Source: Prauserella flavalba (GTDB lineage: Bacteria; Actinomycetota; Actinomycetes; Mycobacteriales; Pseudonocardiaceae). Taken from it: 64,000 nt of DNA. Shown in pieces: positions 7,030 to 15,873 of this stretch (within the stretch, counting starts at the first letter, position 1; the number at the start of each line of letters is the position of its first letter). Under the pieces are notes generated by a model. That model made no database searches. It had not been told where the DNA came from and saw only the letters and a list, made by a program, of their open reading frames with translations. Both the position numbers and the translations under genes were made by a program. Location: contig NZ_MASU01000002.1 in assembly GCF_003202235.1 (NCBI RefSeq), positions 62,001 through 126,000 on the forward strand, written 5' to 3'.

Positions 7030-8646
7030 ATGGACCGTGCGGTTTCCGGATCCGATGAGCCGGCACTGCTCGCCCGACTGCGTTTCGGCGAGGATGCCGC
7101 GTTCGGCGAGCTGTTCGAGCTGCACGCGGGGGCCGTGCGCAGGCTCGCCCGAGGTCTGGCTTCCGACGCGTCGGAAGCCGAGGACATCACCGCCGAGACG
7201 TTCTTCCGGGTGCTGCAGGCCGTGCGCAGGGGCAACGGTCCACGCGACAACGTCCGCGCGTACCTGCTGACCGTCGCGCGCCGCGTGTCATGGGAGTGGC
7301 ACGGGGCCCGCCGCGACGTCCCGGTGACCGACGACGAGCTGACCAGCCGGGTCGGCGCGGGCGCCGACTCCCAGAACCGCACCGCGGAGGCCACGCTCAT
7401 CACGCGCGCGTTCTCCAGCCTGCCGGAACGCTGGAAGACCGTGCTCTGGCAGACCGAGGTCGAGGGCGTGCAGCCCGCCAACGCCGCCGCCCACTTCGGC
7501 CTGAGCCCCAACGCGACCGCCGCGCTCGCGCGCAGGGCCCGGCTCGGCCTGCGCGCGGCGTACCTGCAGGCCCACCTCGCGGTCAACCGCAGCTCCGACG
7601 GCTGCCGCACCGTGATGGAAAAGCTCGGCGGCTACACCGCGGGCAGCGTCACCGGCTCCGAGGCTCGCAAGATCAAGTCCCACCTCGGCACGTGCGCGTC
7701 GTGCCGGTCGACCCACGACGAGCTCATGGAGGTGTGCTCGTCGCTGCGGGCACACGCCGGGATCATCGTCCTGCTCGTGCCAGCCACCGGTCTCGCCATC
7801 AGCGCCGGGTCGGGCGCAGGCACGGTCGGCGGGGTGAGCGCCGTCAGCGGCGCCGCGGGCACCATCGCGAGCGGGGCCGGTGGCGGCATCGGCGGCTCGG
7901 CGCTCGCCGCGATCGGCACCAACGTCAAGCTCGGGCTCGCGCTCGCCTCGACGGCCGCGATCGGCGCGGTGGGGGTCGCCGCCGGGCCGGTCGACGACGG
8001 GATGCAGGACCCGATCGGGTTGCCGAGCGACGGCAACGCCGTCGAGCTCCAGATCGCGGAGGCCACGTCGGATCCCCTTTCGCAGCTGCCTTCGAGCGAA
8101 CCGGGCGCCCGGTCCTCCGACGCCGGCGCCCCACAGCAGGGCAGGTTCGAGGCGGGCCCCGCCTTCGAGGAGGTCGAGCCCGTCGGCCATCAGGGCGCCA
8201 CCGAGTACTCGCTGCCACCAGGGGCCGAGATCGCGAGCGAGGCCAGCCAGGGCCGTTCGCAGGGCAGGAGCACGGAGCTGCCCGGCACCCACGTGCCGCC
8301 GGGGCAGACGAAGGACAAGCCGCGCAGCGACCTTCCCGAGCAGCCCCAGCCCACCACCGGTACGCCGCTGTCCACCACCGACACGTCGACCCCGGGCACG
8401 TCGAAGCCGGAGAAACCTTCCAAGCCGGAGCCGCCGTCGAGGACCGAGCCGCCGTCGCGGTCGTCGGGACACTCGACGTCGCCCGGGCTCACGTCGTCGC
8501 CGCCGGAGTCGACCACGACACCCTCCGGGTCCTCCGGGACCATGCCGCCGTGCCCGAGCGGCCCGCCCGCCTGGGCACCCGCCAACGGCCACCACCACTG
8601 GGCGTGTGAAGAACAGCAGCCGGAAGCGGACTTCCCGCGCGGCTGA
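7030..8646 (+). CDS. ECF-type sigma factor fused to zinc-binding anti-sigma-like and membrane region
   Basis: 538 residues, three to four times the size of a plain ECF factor. Residues 1-75 form sigma region 2 (FGELFELHAGAVRRLARGL, AEDITAETFFRVLQAV) and about 115-175 region 4 (LPERWKTVLWQTEVEGVQPANAAAHFGLS). A ZAS-like motif HLGTCASC follows near residue 220, then a hydrophobic stretch (IIVLLVPATGLAI) and Gly/Ala-rich segments that could cross the membrane. The last 200 residues are Ser/Thr/Pro-rich and end in a cluster of His and Trp. This looks like a self-restrained sigma factor tethered to the membrane. The GTG at 7018 is possible, but the GA-rich ribosome site touches it, so the ATG at 7030 is preferred. 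Confidence 0.8.
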   Translation: MDRAVSGSDEPALLARLRFGEDAAFGELFELHAGAVRRLARGLASDASEAEDITAETFFRVLQAVRRGNGPRDNVRAYLLTVARRVSWEWHGARRDVPVTDDELTSRVGAGADSQNRTAEATLITRAFSSLPERWKTVLWQTEVEGVQPANAAAHFGLSPNATAALARRARLGLRAAYLQAHLAVNRSSDGCRTVMEKLGGYTAGSVTGSEARKIKSHLGTCASCRSTHDELMEVCSSLRAHAGIIVLLVPATGLAISAGSGAGTVGGVSAVSGAAGTIASGAGGGIGGSALAAIGTNVKLGLALASTAAIGAVGVAAGPVDDGMQDPIGLPSDGNAVELQIAEATSDPLSQLPSSEPGARSSDAGAPQQGRFEAGPAFEEVEPVGHQGATEYSLPPGAEIASEASQGRSQGRSTELPGTHVPPGQTKDKPRSDLPEQPQPTTGTPLSTTDTSTPGTSKPEKPSKPEPPSRTEPPSRSSGHSTSPGLTSSPPESTTTPSGSSGTMPPCPSGPPAWAPANGHHHWACEEQQPEADFPRG

Positions 8647-8700
8647 AGATCACGGTAACGTCTCAGAGGAACGTGCTCGGGCGGGCTTGCGGAGGAAGCG

Positions 8701-9141
8701 ATGAACCGGCTGGTCCGGGGTTCTGACGGCCGGGAATGGATCATTCGCGGCCAGATGGAGTGGCGGCGCCCCGCCACGGCCGACGACTTCGAACACGACG
8801 TCGCCGCGAGCTACGCGCCCGGCATCGTCATGGCGGCGGTGGCCATCGGACTCGCCGTCGTGCTCATCGTGTGGATGCCGGACGACGTCCGCGTGCCCTC
8901 CTGGGTGCCGCTGGCGGTCGTGCTGGTCGCCCTGTTCTTCCCCCTGCGCTGGGTGCTGCGCAGGCCGTGGACGGTCGTCGCCGAGACCGAGGGCGACGTC
9001 ACCGGCGAGCGGCCCTCCGAGCGCTGGGTCGGCACCATCCGGGGGATCTTCACCGTGCGCGGGGAGATCAACCGGGTCGCCAAGTCCATCGCCCGGCACG
9101 ACCTGCCGGATTTCGAGGGGCCGCTGCACCCCGTCGAGTAG
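8701..9141 (+). CDS. Two-helix conserved membrane protein
   Basis: 146 residues, ATG with a strong GGAGGAA ribosome site. Two adjacent transmembrane helices (GIVMAAVAIGLAVVLIVWM and WVPLAVVLVALFFPLRWVL) lie in the middle, with a charged N-terminus and a soluble C-terminal tail of about 55 residues. The family appears as a hypothetical protein in actinobacteria; no catalytic motif is visible. It is 13 bp ahead of the DNA glycosylase gene and may share its transcript. Confidence 0.7.
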   Translation: MNRLVRGSDGREWIIRGQMEWRRPATADDFEHDVAASYAPGIVMAAVAIGLAVVLIVWMPDDVRVPSWVPLAVVLVALFFPLRWVLRRPWTVVAETEGDVTGERPSERWVGTIRGIFTVRGEINRVAKSIARHDLPDFEGPLHPVE

Positions 9142-9154
9142 CGTGGAGTGAGCC

Positions 9155-10063
9155 ATGCCCGAGTTACCGGAAGTCGAAGCGCTCGCGTACCACCTGCGGG
9201 AGCACGCCGTCGGCCGCACCGTGACGAGGGTGGACGTCGCCTCGCTCAGCGTGCTCAAGACGGTGAGCCCGCCGTGGACCGAGCTGCACGGCCGGGAGGT
9301 GACCGGAGCGGGCAGGCACGGCAAGCACCTCGACCTCGTATGCGGTGACCTGCACCTGATCGTGCACCTCGCGCGGGCGGGCTGGCTGCGCTGGTCCGAC
9401 TCGCTCTCGCCAGCTCCGCCGCGGCCAGGCGGGAAGGGGCCGATCGCGCTGCGGGTGCATTTGACAAACACTGCGGCGCGAAGCGCCTCCGTGGCGGGTG
9501 GCGGTGGGCGACGGGAGGGCGGGCCGGGGTTCGACCTGACCGAGGCCGGTACCAAGAAGGGTCTCGCGGTGTGGATCGTGCACGACCCGAAGGAGGTCGA
9601 CAGCATCGCGCGGCTCGGCCCGGACGCGCTCGACCTCGACCGCGACGGGCTGGCGACGCTGCTGAAGGGCCAGACCGCGCGGCTCAAGACGGTGCTCACC
9701 GACCAGCGCGTGCTCGCCGGTATCGGCAACGCCTACTCCGACGAGATCCTGCACACCGCCCGCCTCTCGCCGTACGCGACGCCCGCGAAGCTCACCGACG
9801 AGGCGATCGACCGGCTCGCCGAGGCCGTCCGCGAGGTGCTGACCGGCGCCGTCGAACGCTCGGTGGGCCAGGACGCCGCGCGGCTGAAGGGCGAGAAACG
9901 TTCGGGGCTGCGCGTGCACGCGCGCACGGGACTGCCGTGCCCGGTGTGCGGAGACACGGTGCGTGAGGTGTCCTTCGCCGACAAGGCGTTCCAGTACTGC
10001 CCGACGTGTCAGACCGGCGGCAAGCCCCTCGCCGACCGGCGCATGTCCCGGTTGCTCAAGTGA
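9155..10063 (+). CDS. Fpg/Nei family DNA glycosylase / AP lyase
   Basis: 302 residues. Starts MPELPEVEAL with the catalytic Pro2 and Glu3 exposed after Met removal. The helix-two-turn-helix centre (GIGNAYSDEILHTARLSPY) and the C-terminal zinc finger CPVC...CPTC are intact, so it should excise oxidised bases and nick the strand. Whether it is closer to Fpg (8-oxoguanine) or Nei (oxidised pyrimidines) is not clear; the finger is CxxC-x16-CxxC. Codon 4 is TTA, the rare bldA-dependent leucine codon of streptomycetes. No other repair gene is adjacent. Confidence 0.92.
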   Translation: MPELPEVEALAYHLREHAVGRTVTRVDVASLSVLKTVSPPWTELHGREVTGAGRHGKHLDLVCGDLHLIVHLARAGWLRWSDSLSPAPPRPGGKGPIALRVHLTNTAARSASVAGGGGRREGGPGFDLTEAGTKKGLAVWIVHDPKEVDSIARLGPDALDLDRDGLATLLKGQTARLKTVLTDQRVLAGIGNAYSDEILHTARLSPYATPAKLTDEAIDRLAEAVREVLTGAVERSVGQDAARLKGEKRSGLRVHARTGLPCPVCGDTVREVSFADKAFQYCPTCQTGGKPLADRRMSRLLK

Positions 10064-10161
10064 ATGACAACGGTGCGTGACAACCCGCAGTCGCGAAATA
10101 CGCACAGAAAGTGTACGGCTAACCCTTGCACGGGGGCCGTGGAGCGCAGAGCATTGACGCC

Positions 10162-11445
10162 GTGTCCGACCTGCTGACCACTCAAGTCATCCCATGGGGT
10201 GTCGCGGTGGTCGCGGTCGTCTTCCTGGTGGCCGTCCTGATCAGGAGCCGCAAGCCGAGCGGTGCGATCGACGACGCCGTGCTCGAAGCGGTCTACCTGA
10301 TGTCGAAGGCGCCGCTGGAGCTGCGTGAGGGCCTCGACCAGGCGGTCGCCGACAAGGTCACCACCCGCCTGCTCCAGCTGCTCAAGTGCATCGCGGTGGG
10401 CATCACCGACGGCGAGGGCACGCTGCTTTCCTGGGACGGCGAGGCCAACGACCACTACGTCGACCTGGTCGACACCATCGGCACCGCGATCCGCAAGCAC
10501 CGCCGCGAGGTCGTCTCGCACGACAAGATGCCCTGCAACCACCGGGGCACATGCCGCATGCGCACCGCGGTGATCGTGCCGCTGATCGTCGAGGGCGAGA
10601 CCGACGCGGTACTGATCGTCGTCGGCCGCACGCGCGGCAAGCGCATCGTGCACATGGCCGACGCCGTAGCCAGGTTCGTCGGCACCCAGCTCGAGGCGGC
10701 CAGGCTCGAGGAGACCAAGCATCAGCTGCACCAGGCCGAGATCAAGGCCCTGCGCGCGCAGATCTCCCCGCACTTCGTCTACAACGCGCTGAACACGATC
10801 TCCTCGCTCATCCGGACCGACCCGGAGGAGGCGAGGGAACTGCTGCAGGACTTCGCCGACTTCACGCGCTACTGCTTCCGCACCGAGGGCACGTTCACGA
10901 CGCTGTCCGACGAGCTGCGCAACATCGACCGCTACCTGACGATCGAGAGCGCCCGCTACGGCGGCAGGCTCAACGTCCGGCTCAAGATCGCGCCCGAGGT
11001 GCAGTCGGTGGTCGTGCCGTTCCTGCTCATCCAGCCGCTCGTGGAAAACGCGGTCAAGCACGGCATCGCCACCAAACCCGGCGGCGGCACGGTCACGGTC
11101 ACCGCGCAGGACTACGGCACCGAGGCCGAGATCAGCGTCGAGGACGACGGCGTCGGCATGGACCCCGAGCTGCTCGACGGGATGCGCGACTCTCGCAGCA
11201 GCGCCCACATCGGGCTGACCGGCATCAACCGCCGCATGAACCAGGTGTTCGGCAACAAGTACTCGCTGATGGTCGAAACCGCGCCCGGCGCGGGCATGAA
11301 GGTGACCATGCGCGTGCCCAAGTTCGTCAGGGGCGTGCGGCCGGACATGCTGAAGTTCGCCGCCGACGTCCCGGAGCAGCCTGCGCGGCGCAACGGGTCC
11401 TCCGCCCGGTCCGCGCTGCCGAGCAGCACCCCCAAAGCTGGCTAG
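10162..11445 (+). CDS. LytS-type sensor histidine kinase
   Basis: 427 residues from the GTG at 10162 (a TTG at 10126 is an alternative). One N-terminal transmembrane helix (WGVAVVAVVFLVAVLI) leads into a GAF-like sensing region at about 40-190 with a conserved Cys pair (DKMPCNHRGTCRMRT). The His kinase domain is the LytS/YehU class: LRAQISPHFVYNALNTISSL with phospho-acceptor His204, then the N box LVENAVKHG and G boxes DDGVGMD and GLTGINRRM. Related E. coli BtsS and YpdA sense pyruvate. The LytTR regulator and a symporter follow, so it probably controls organic-acid uptake. Confidence 0.9.
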   Translation: MSDLLTTQVIPWGVAVVAVVFLVAVLIRSRKPSGAIDDAVLEAVYLMSKAPLELREGLDQAVADKVTTRLLQLLKCIAVGITDGEGTLLSWDGEANDHYVDLVDTIGTAIRKHRREVVSHDKMPCNHRGTCRMRTAVIVPLIVEGETDAVLIVVGRTRGKRIVHMADAVARFVGTQLEAARLEETKHQLHQAEIKALRAQISPHFVYNALNTISSLIRTDPEEARELLQDFADFTRYCFRTEGTFTTLSDELRNIDRYLTIESARYGGRLNVRLKIAPEVQSVVVPFLLIQPLVENAVKHGIATKPGGGTVTVTAQDYGTEAEISVEDDGVGMDPELLDGMRDSRSSAHIGLTGINRRMNQVFGNKYSLMVETAPGAGMKVTMRVPKFVRGVRPDMLKFAADVPEQPARRNGSSARSALPSSTPKAG

Positions 11446-11454
11446 TGTGGGGGC

Positions 11455-12294
11455 ATGGGTACGACACAGCGGCTGACCTCGCGCATCCCGATGATCGGGG
11501 ACAAGACCGACCGCAAGGACGTGGTCGCCGTCGTGAAGCTGCACGGCGTGATCAACCCCCAGCCGACGCCGCTGGCCAGGGGAGTGATCAACCTGGCCAC
11601 GGTCGAGACGGCGCTGACCAGGGCCTTCGACCACGATCGGCTGAAGGCCGTCGCCCTGCAGATCAACTCGCCCGGCGGCGCGCCGACGCAGTCGGGACTG
11701 ATCGCGGAGCGCATCCGGCAGCTGGCCGACAAGAAGAACGTGCCGGTGCTCGCGTTCGCCGAGGACCTCGCCGCGTCCGGCGGGTACTGGCTGGCGTGCG
11801 CGGCCGACGAGATCTTCGCCCACCGGACCTCGCTGGTCGGCTCGATCGGCGTGATCAGCGGCGGCTTCGGGTTCACGGGCCTGCTCGACCGGTTCGGCGT
11901 CGAGCGCAGGCTCTACACGGCGGGCAAGAACAAGTCCCGGCTCGACCCGTTCAGCCCGGAGAAGCCCGAGGACGTCGAGTGGCTCGGCAAGCTCCACAAC
12001 CAGCTGCACGAGATGTTCGTCGACTGGGTCCGCGAGCGCAGGGGCGACCGGCTGACCAGCGAGGAGGAGCTGTTCACCGGTGACGTGTGGCTCGGAGCCA
12101 AGGCGCAGCGGCTCGGCCTGGTCGACGCCCTCGGCAGCCTGCGCGACGTGCTCGCCGAGCGCTATCCCGACGCCGAGATCGTGTTCGCCGAGCCGAAGAA
12201 GCCGCTGCTCGCCCGGCTGGGCATCGGTGCCCCGGCCGCGGCGCTGCTCGACGCGGTGGAGAGCCGGGTCGCGTGGTCACGATTCGGTCTGTAG
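11455..12294 (+). CDS. S49 family (SppA-like) serine peptidase
   Basis: 279 residues without a signal peptide or clear membrane helix. The Clp-like fold motifs are INSPGG, the nucleophile in EDLAASGGYWLAC (Ser108) and the general base Lys in AGKNKSRLD (Lys160). The 52-residue Ser-Lys spacing equals that of Bacillus SppA. Such enzymes degrade leftover signal peptides or short peptides. It begins 9 bp after the LytS-type kinase gene and separates it from its response regulator, an arrangement that suggests shared transcription rather than shared function. Confidence 0.92.
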   Translation: MGTTQRLTSRIPMIGDKTDRKDVVAVVKLHGVINPQPTPLARGVINLATVETALTRAFDHDRLKAVALQINSPGGAPTQSGLIAERIRQLADKKNVPVLAFAEDLAASGGYWLACAADEIFAHRTSLVGSIGVISGGFGFTGLLDRFGVERRLYTAGKNKSRLDPFSPEKPEDVEWLGKLHNQLHEMFVDWVRERRGDRLTSEEELFTGDVWLGAKAQRLGLVDALGSLRDVLAERYPDAEIVFAEPKKPLLARLGIGAPAAALLDAVESRVAWSRFGL

Positions 12295-12367
12295 GCGGCG
12301 GCTTTCCCCGCTCGCGGTGCAGACGGTGTAGACATTGGACGCTCGCTTAGGCAGGATGCTTGTCACT

Positions 12368-13189
12368 GTGAGTACTCACGACGACACCCGCAAGCTCCTC
12401 GTCCTCGCGGTGGACGACGAGCTGCACGGGCTTGACCAGCTGCGGCACTGTCTCGAGTCGAACGCGCACGTCGGCCGCGTGATCCCCGCAGTCGACGCGT
12501 CCGAGGCCCTGCGCCTGCTCGGCTCAGAGGACGACGAGATCCGCGTGCGCAAGGAACGGGGCATGCCCCCCGTCGACGCCGTGTTCGCCGACATCAACAT
12601 GCCCGGCCTTTCGGGCATGGAGATGTCGCGGGTCTTCGCGTCGCTCAACCCCGCGCCGGTACTCGTGTTCGTCACCGGCCACGCCACCGAGGCCGTGGAC
12701 GCGTTCGACCTCGGCGCCGTCGACTACGTGCTCAAGCCCGCCCGCCAGGAGCGGATCGACAAGGCCGTCACCAGGGTCGTGGAGAAGCTGCAGAGCACGC
12801 CCGCGCGCGGTGATGCCGGACCGACGGGCGAGGCCGCGCAGACCGACGACGAGGTGATCCCCGTCGAGCTCGCGGGCACCACCAAGCTGATCCCGCGCTC
12901 GTCGGTGCGCTGGGTCGAGGCGCAGGGCGACTACGCGAGGCTGTTCACCACCGAAGGCAGCCACCTCGTCCGCATTCCGCTCGCCCAGCTGGAGGAACGC
13001 TGGGAGAAGGCGGGCTTCGTGCGCATCCACCGGTCGTTCCTGGTGGCCTTGCCGCTGATCACCGAGCTGCGCATGGGACAGGGCGGCTACCAGGTCGTGA
13101 TCGGCAACGAGGAGAAGGTCCTTCCGGTCAGCAGGCGGCACACCCGTGAGCTCAAGGACAGGCTGGTCGGCTCGTCCCGCGCCGGGTAG
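12368..13189 (+). CDS. LytTR-family response regulator
   Basis: 273 residues from the GTG at 12368 (ATG at 12356 is an alternative). The receiver domain has LAVDDE, the phosphorylated Asp75 in FADINMPGLSGME, VTGHATEA and the LKPA lysine. A linker leads to a LytTR DNA-binding domain (about 160-270) with IPRSSVRWVEAQGDYARLFT, RIHRSFLVALPLI and LPVSRRHTRELKDRL. It should bind direct repeats upstream of target promoters after phosphorylation by the kinase encoded at 10162-11445. The next two genes, a small membrane protein and a symporter, are likely targets. Confidence 0.92.
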   Translation: MSTHDDTRKLLVLAVDDELHGLDQLRHCLESNAHVGRVIPAVDASEALRLLGSEDDEIRVRKERGMPPVDAVFADINMPGLSGMEMSRVFASLNPAPVLVFVTGHATEAVDAFDLGAVDYVLKPARQERIDKAVTRVVEKLQSTPARGDAGPTGEAAQTDDEVIPVELAGTTKLIPRSSVRWVEAQGDYARLFTTEGSHLVRIPLAQLEERWEKAGFVRIHRSFLVALPLITELRMGQGGYQVVIGNEEKVLPVSRRHTRELKDRLVGSSRAG

Positions 13190-13195
13190 CCGGCC

Positions 13196-13672
13196 ATGAC
13201 CGACGACTTCTACCGCAATGTCGGAGGCATCCGCGAGCCGGATCCGACGCTCGGCAAGAGCGTCCAGCCGGAGCCCGCGCCCGAACCGGTCCTGCCCGAG
13301 CCCGAGCCGCCGCCGAGGGTCCGACGGCAGCGCGTCGTGCTCGCCGAGCCCAGCCGCAGCGCGGGCTCGCTGCGGGCCCGCGTCGAGCTGGAACAGCAGA
13401 CCAGCTGGGGTGAGCTGCTGATCAAGGACCTGATCAAGGTCCAGCTCCGGTCGGGGGTCGCCCTCGCGCTGCTGGTGCTGGCTGTGCTCGGGGCACTGCC
13501 CGCGGTGTTCTTCTTCTGGCCCTCGTTCACCGACCTGCGCTTCGTCGGCATCCCGCTGCCGTGGCTGCTGCTCGGCGTGGCGCCCTTTCCGCTCCTGTTC
13601 GGGGTCGGCCTGTGGTACAACCGGCTGGCCGAGCGGCACGAACGTGACTTCGTCGACATGATCGAGAACTGA
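13196..13672 (+). CDS. Small membrane protein linked to SSS symporter
   Basis: 158 residues. A Pro/Glu-rich cytoplasmic stretch of about 75 residues precedes two transmembrane helices (GVALALLVLAVLGALPAVFFF and PWLLLGVAPFPLLFGVGLWY) and a short charged tail (RLAERHERDFVDMIEN). Its size and its place directly before a sodium/solute symporter match the small partner proteins (DUF485/DUF4212 type) of acetate and related symporters. Six bp separate it from the regulator gene and 39 bp from the symporter gene. Partner role is inferred from layout. Confidence 0.75.
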   Translation: MTDDFYRNVGGIREPDPTLGKSVQPEPAPEPVLPEPEPPPRVRRQRVVLAEPSRSAGSLRARVELEQQTSWGELLIKDLIKVQLRSGVALALLVLAVLGALPAVFFFWPSFTDLRFVGIPLPWLLLGVAPFPLLFGVGLWYNRLAERHERDFVDMIEN

Positions 13673-13711
13673 GCCGGCGGCGCGGTACCGGACTTTTGCG
13701 AGGATCTGCCC

Positions 13712-15472
13712 GTGCAGGTGAACCCGTGGGCGCTGACCAGCGTCGGGCTGGTCATCGTGGTGACCTACTACCTCGGTCGCCGCACGTCCCGGTTCGCCCG
13801 TAGCACCCACGACTTCCTGGTCGCCCGCCGCACCGTGCGGTCGCGGCGCAACGCCGCCGCCATCTCCGGCGAGTACATCTCGGCCGCGTCGTTCCTCGGC
13901 GTCGCCGGACTGGTGCTCAAGGAGGGCGCCGACGCGCTGTGGTTCCCCATCGGCTTCACCGCCGGATACCTCGCGCTCATGCTGTTCGTCGCCGCGCCGC
14001 TGCGCCGCTCGGGCGCCTACACGCTGCCCGACTTCCTGGAGGCCAGGCTCGGCTCCGCATCGCTGCGCACGTTCTCGACCTGGTTCGTCGTGTTCATCGG
14101 CATCCTCTACATGCTCCCGCAGCTCCAGGGCGCAGGGCTCGCGCTGAAGACGATCATGCCCGCGCCCGCGTGGGTGGGTTCCGTGCTCGTGACCGTGGTC
14201 GTCGCGATCAACGTCATGGGCGGCGGGATGCGGGCGATCACGCTCGTGCAGGCGTTCCAGTACTGGCTGAAGCTCTTCGCGCTCGCCGTGCCTACGTTCG
14301 TGCTGTGCGTGGTGTTCTTCGGCAGCGGCGGCTCCGGCTCGGCGGGCTCGCTGGGGCAGCAGCCCCCGCCGCGGTTCACCGACGACACCACGGTGTCGAT
14401 CGAGACCGACGTGGTGCTGCACGTCGACCGGCCGACGCTCGTGCGCGTCGACGACGAGGAGACCGTGTGGCTGCCCGGCACCGACTACCCCGTCGGCACC
14501 GGCACCGAGCTGTTCTTCGCCGAGGACGCCAGGGTGCCGGTGGTCGCCGACGGCGCCCTGACCAACGAGAGCTGGCTGCGCCCGACCAAGGACTCGACCG
14601 ACCTGCTCTCCACGTACTCGCTGATGTTCGCCCTGTTCCTCGGCACGATGGGCCTGCCGCACGTGCTCGTGCGCTTCTACACCAACCCCGACGGCAAGGC
14701 GGCGCGGCGCACGACCGTGCAGGTGCTGCTGCTGCTCGGGCTGTTCTACCTGTTCCCGGTGATGATCGGCGCGCTGTCGCGCATGTACGTGCCAGAGCTG
14801 CTGGTCACCGGCAACACCGACGCCGCCGTGTTGCAGGTGCCTTCGGCGATGGTGCCGGGGGTGTTCGGTCAGATCCTCGTGGCCATCACGGCCGCGGGCG
14901 CGTTCGCGGCGTTCCTGGCGACGGCGTCCGGGCTGCTCGTGAGCGTGTCCGGGGTGATCGCGACGGACCTGCTCGGGGGCAAGGTCAGGGACTTCCGCGT
15001 GGCGACGATCGTCGTGGCCGCCATACCGGCGGGGCTGGCCGTGCTGCTGCCGATCGACGACCTCTCACTGACCGTCGGCATGTCGTTCGCGCTCGCCGCG
15101 TCGACCTTCTGCCCGCTGCTGGTGCTCGGGATCTGGTGGCGGAAGCTGACGTGGCTCGGCGCGATGGCAGGCATGTCCGTCGGCGGCGGGCTCGTGCTCA
15201 CCGCGGTGGTGCTGGGCGCCATCAGCGCGCGAACCGGCGGCTGGGCTCCGTGGTTCATCGAGCAGCCCGCCCTGATCACCGTGCCGGCGGCGTTCCTCTT
15301 CACGATCGTCGTGAGCCTCGGCACCGCGCGGCGCGTTCCCGACGACGTCAACGCGGTGATGCTGCGCCTGCACGCGCCCGACCCGCTCGGCTTCATGCGC
15401 GACCGGGCCGTCGCGCGCTTCGGCAAGGCCGAGGAACGCGTGCGCACCGGCAAGGGCCGCCACCGGAAATAG
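13712..15472 (+). CDS. Sodium:solute symporter family (ActP/MctC-like) monocarboxylate transporter
   Basis: 586 residues, about 13 transmembrane helices. The SSS signature region is clear: SGEYISAASFLGVAG near residue 55, LPQLQGAGLALK, then TMGLPHVLVRFYTNPDGKAAR and a late AAFLATASGLLVSVSGVIATD. These place it with acetate/pyruvate carriers. Between helices at about residues 210-290 there is a soluble, acidic insertion (VSIETDVVLHVDRPTLVRV and onward) that is large for the family. The gene follows a LytS/LytTR pair and a small membrane protein; E. coli BtsSR and YpdAB control pyruvate carriers in the same way. Substrate is inferred. Confidence 0.88.
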   Translation: MQVNPWALTSVGLVIVVTYYLGRRTSRFARSTHDFLVARRTVRSRRNAAAISGEYISAASFLGVAGLVLKEGADALWFPIGFTAGYLALMLFVAAPLRRSGAYTLPDFLEARLGSASLRTFSTWFVVFIGILYMLPQLQGAGLALKTIMPAPAWVGSVLVTVVVAINVMGGGMRAITLVQAFQYWLKLFALAVPTFVLCVVFFGSGGSGSAGSLGQQPPPRFTDDTTVSIETDVVLHVDRPTLVRVDDEETVWLPGTDYPVGTGTELFFAEDARVPVVADGALTNESWLRPTKDSTDLLSTYSLMFALFLGTMGLPHVLVRFYTNPDGKAARRTTVQVLLLLGLFYLFPVMIGALSRMYVPELLVTGNTDAAVLQVPSAMVPGVFGQILVAITAAGAFAAFLATASGLLVSVSGVIATDLLGGKVRDFRVATIVVAAIPAGLAVLLPIDDLSLTVGMSFALAASTFCPLLVLGIWWRKLTWLGAMAGMSVGGGLVLTAVVLGAISARTGGWAPWFIEQPALITVPAAFLFTIVVSLGTARRVPDDVNAVMLRLHAPDPLGFMRDRAVARFGKAEERVRTGKGRHRK

Positions 15473-15516
15473 GGTCTTCACCTGAGGGCAACGGCCTCAC
15501 ATGCGACGATGGGGAC

Positions 15517-15870
15517 GTGGTGAACCCCGGCGAAGTACCGACGGCTTCCGTGTCCGACCTGCCGTCGCAGGACCTCGTGCTGCTCGACGTCCGCGAGCCC
15601 GACGAGTGGGCCGCGGGGCACGCCCCCGAGGCCGTGCACATCCCGCTCGGCGAACTGCCCGCGAGGGCGGCCGAGCTGGCGGAGCTCCCCGACGACAAGC
15701 CGCTCTACGTGGTGTGCCGCAGCGGCGGCCGTTCGGCGAGGGCGGCCATGTGGCTCAACGCCGCGGGCATCGCCGACGCGATCAACGTCGCGGGCGGCAT
15801 GAAGTCGTGGCACACCGAGGGCCGCCCGCTGGTCGGCGACCGTGAGGGTGTGCCGCCCGAGGTGCTCTGA
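15517..15870 (+). CDS. Single-domain rhodanese-like sulfurtransferase
   Basis: About 117 residues; two GTG codons in a row (15517, 15520) after GGGGA, either could start. It is a complete rhodanese fold: LLDVREPDEWAAGHAPEAVH, the active-site loop VVCRSGGRSARAA with the catalytic Cys, and INVAGGMKSW. It would carry persulfide sulfur in the cytoplasm. It lies 44 bp after the symporter gene and 3 bp before the next gene. Confidence 0.92.
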   Translation: MVNPGEVPTASVSDLPSQDLVLLDVREPDEWAAGHAPEAVHIPLGELPARAAELAELPDDKPLYVVCRSGGRSARAAMWLNAAGIADAINVAGGMKSWHTEGRPLVGDREGVPPEVL

Positions 15871-15873
15871 GCC

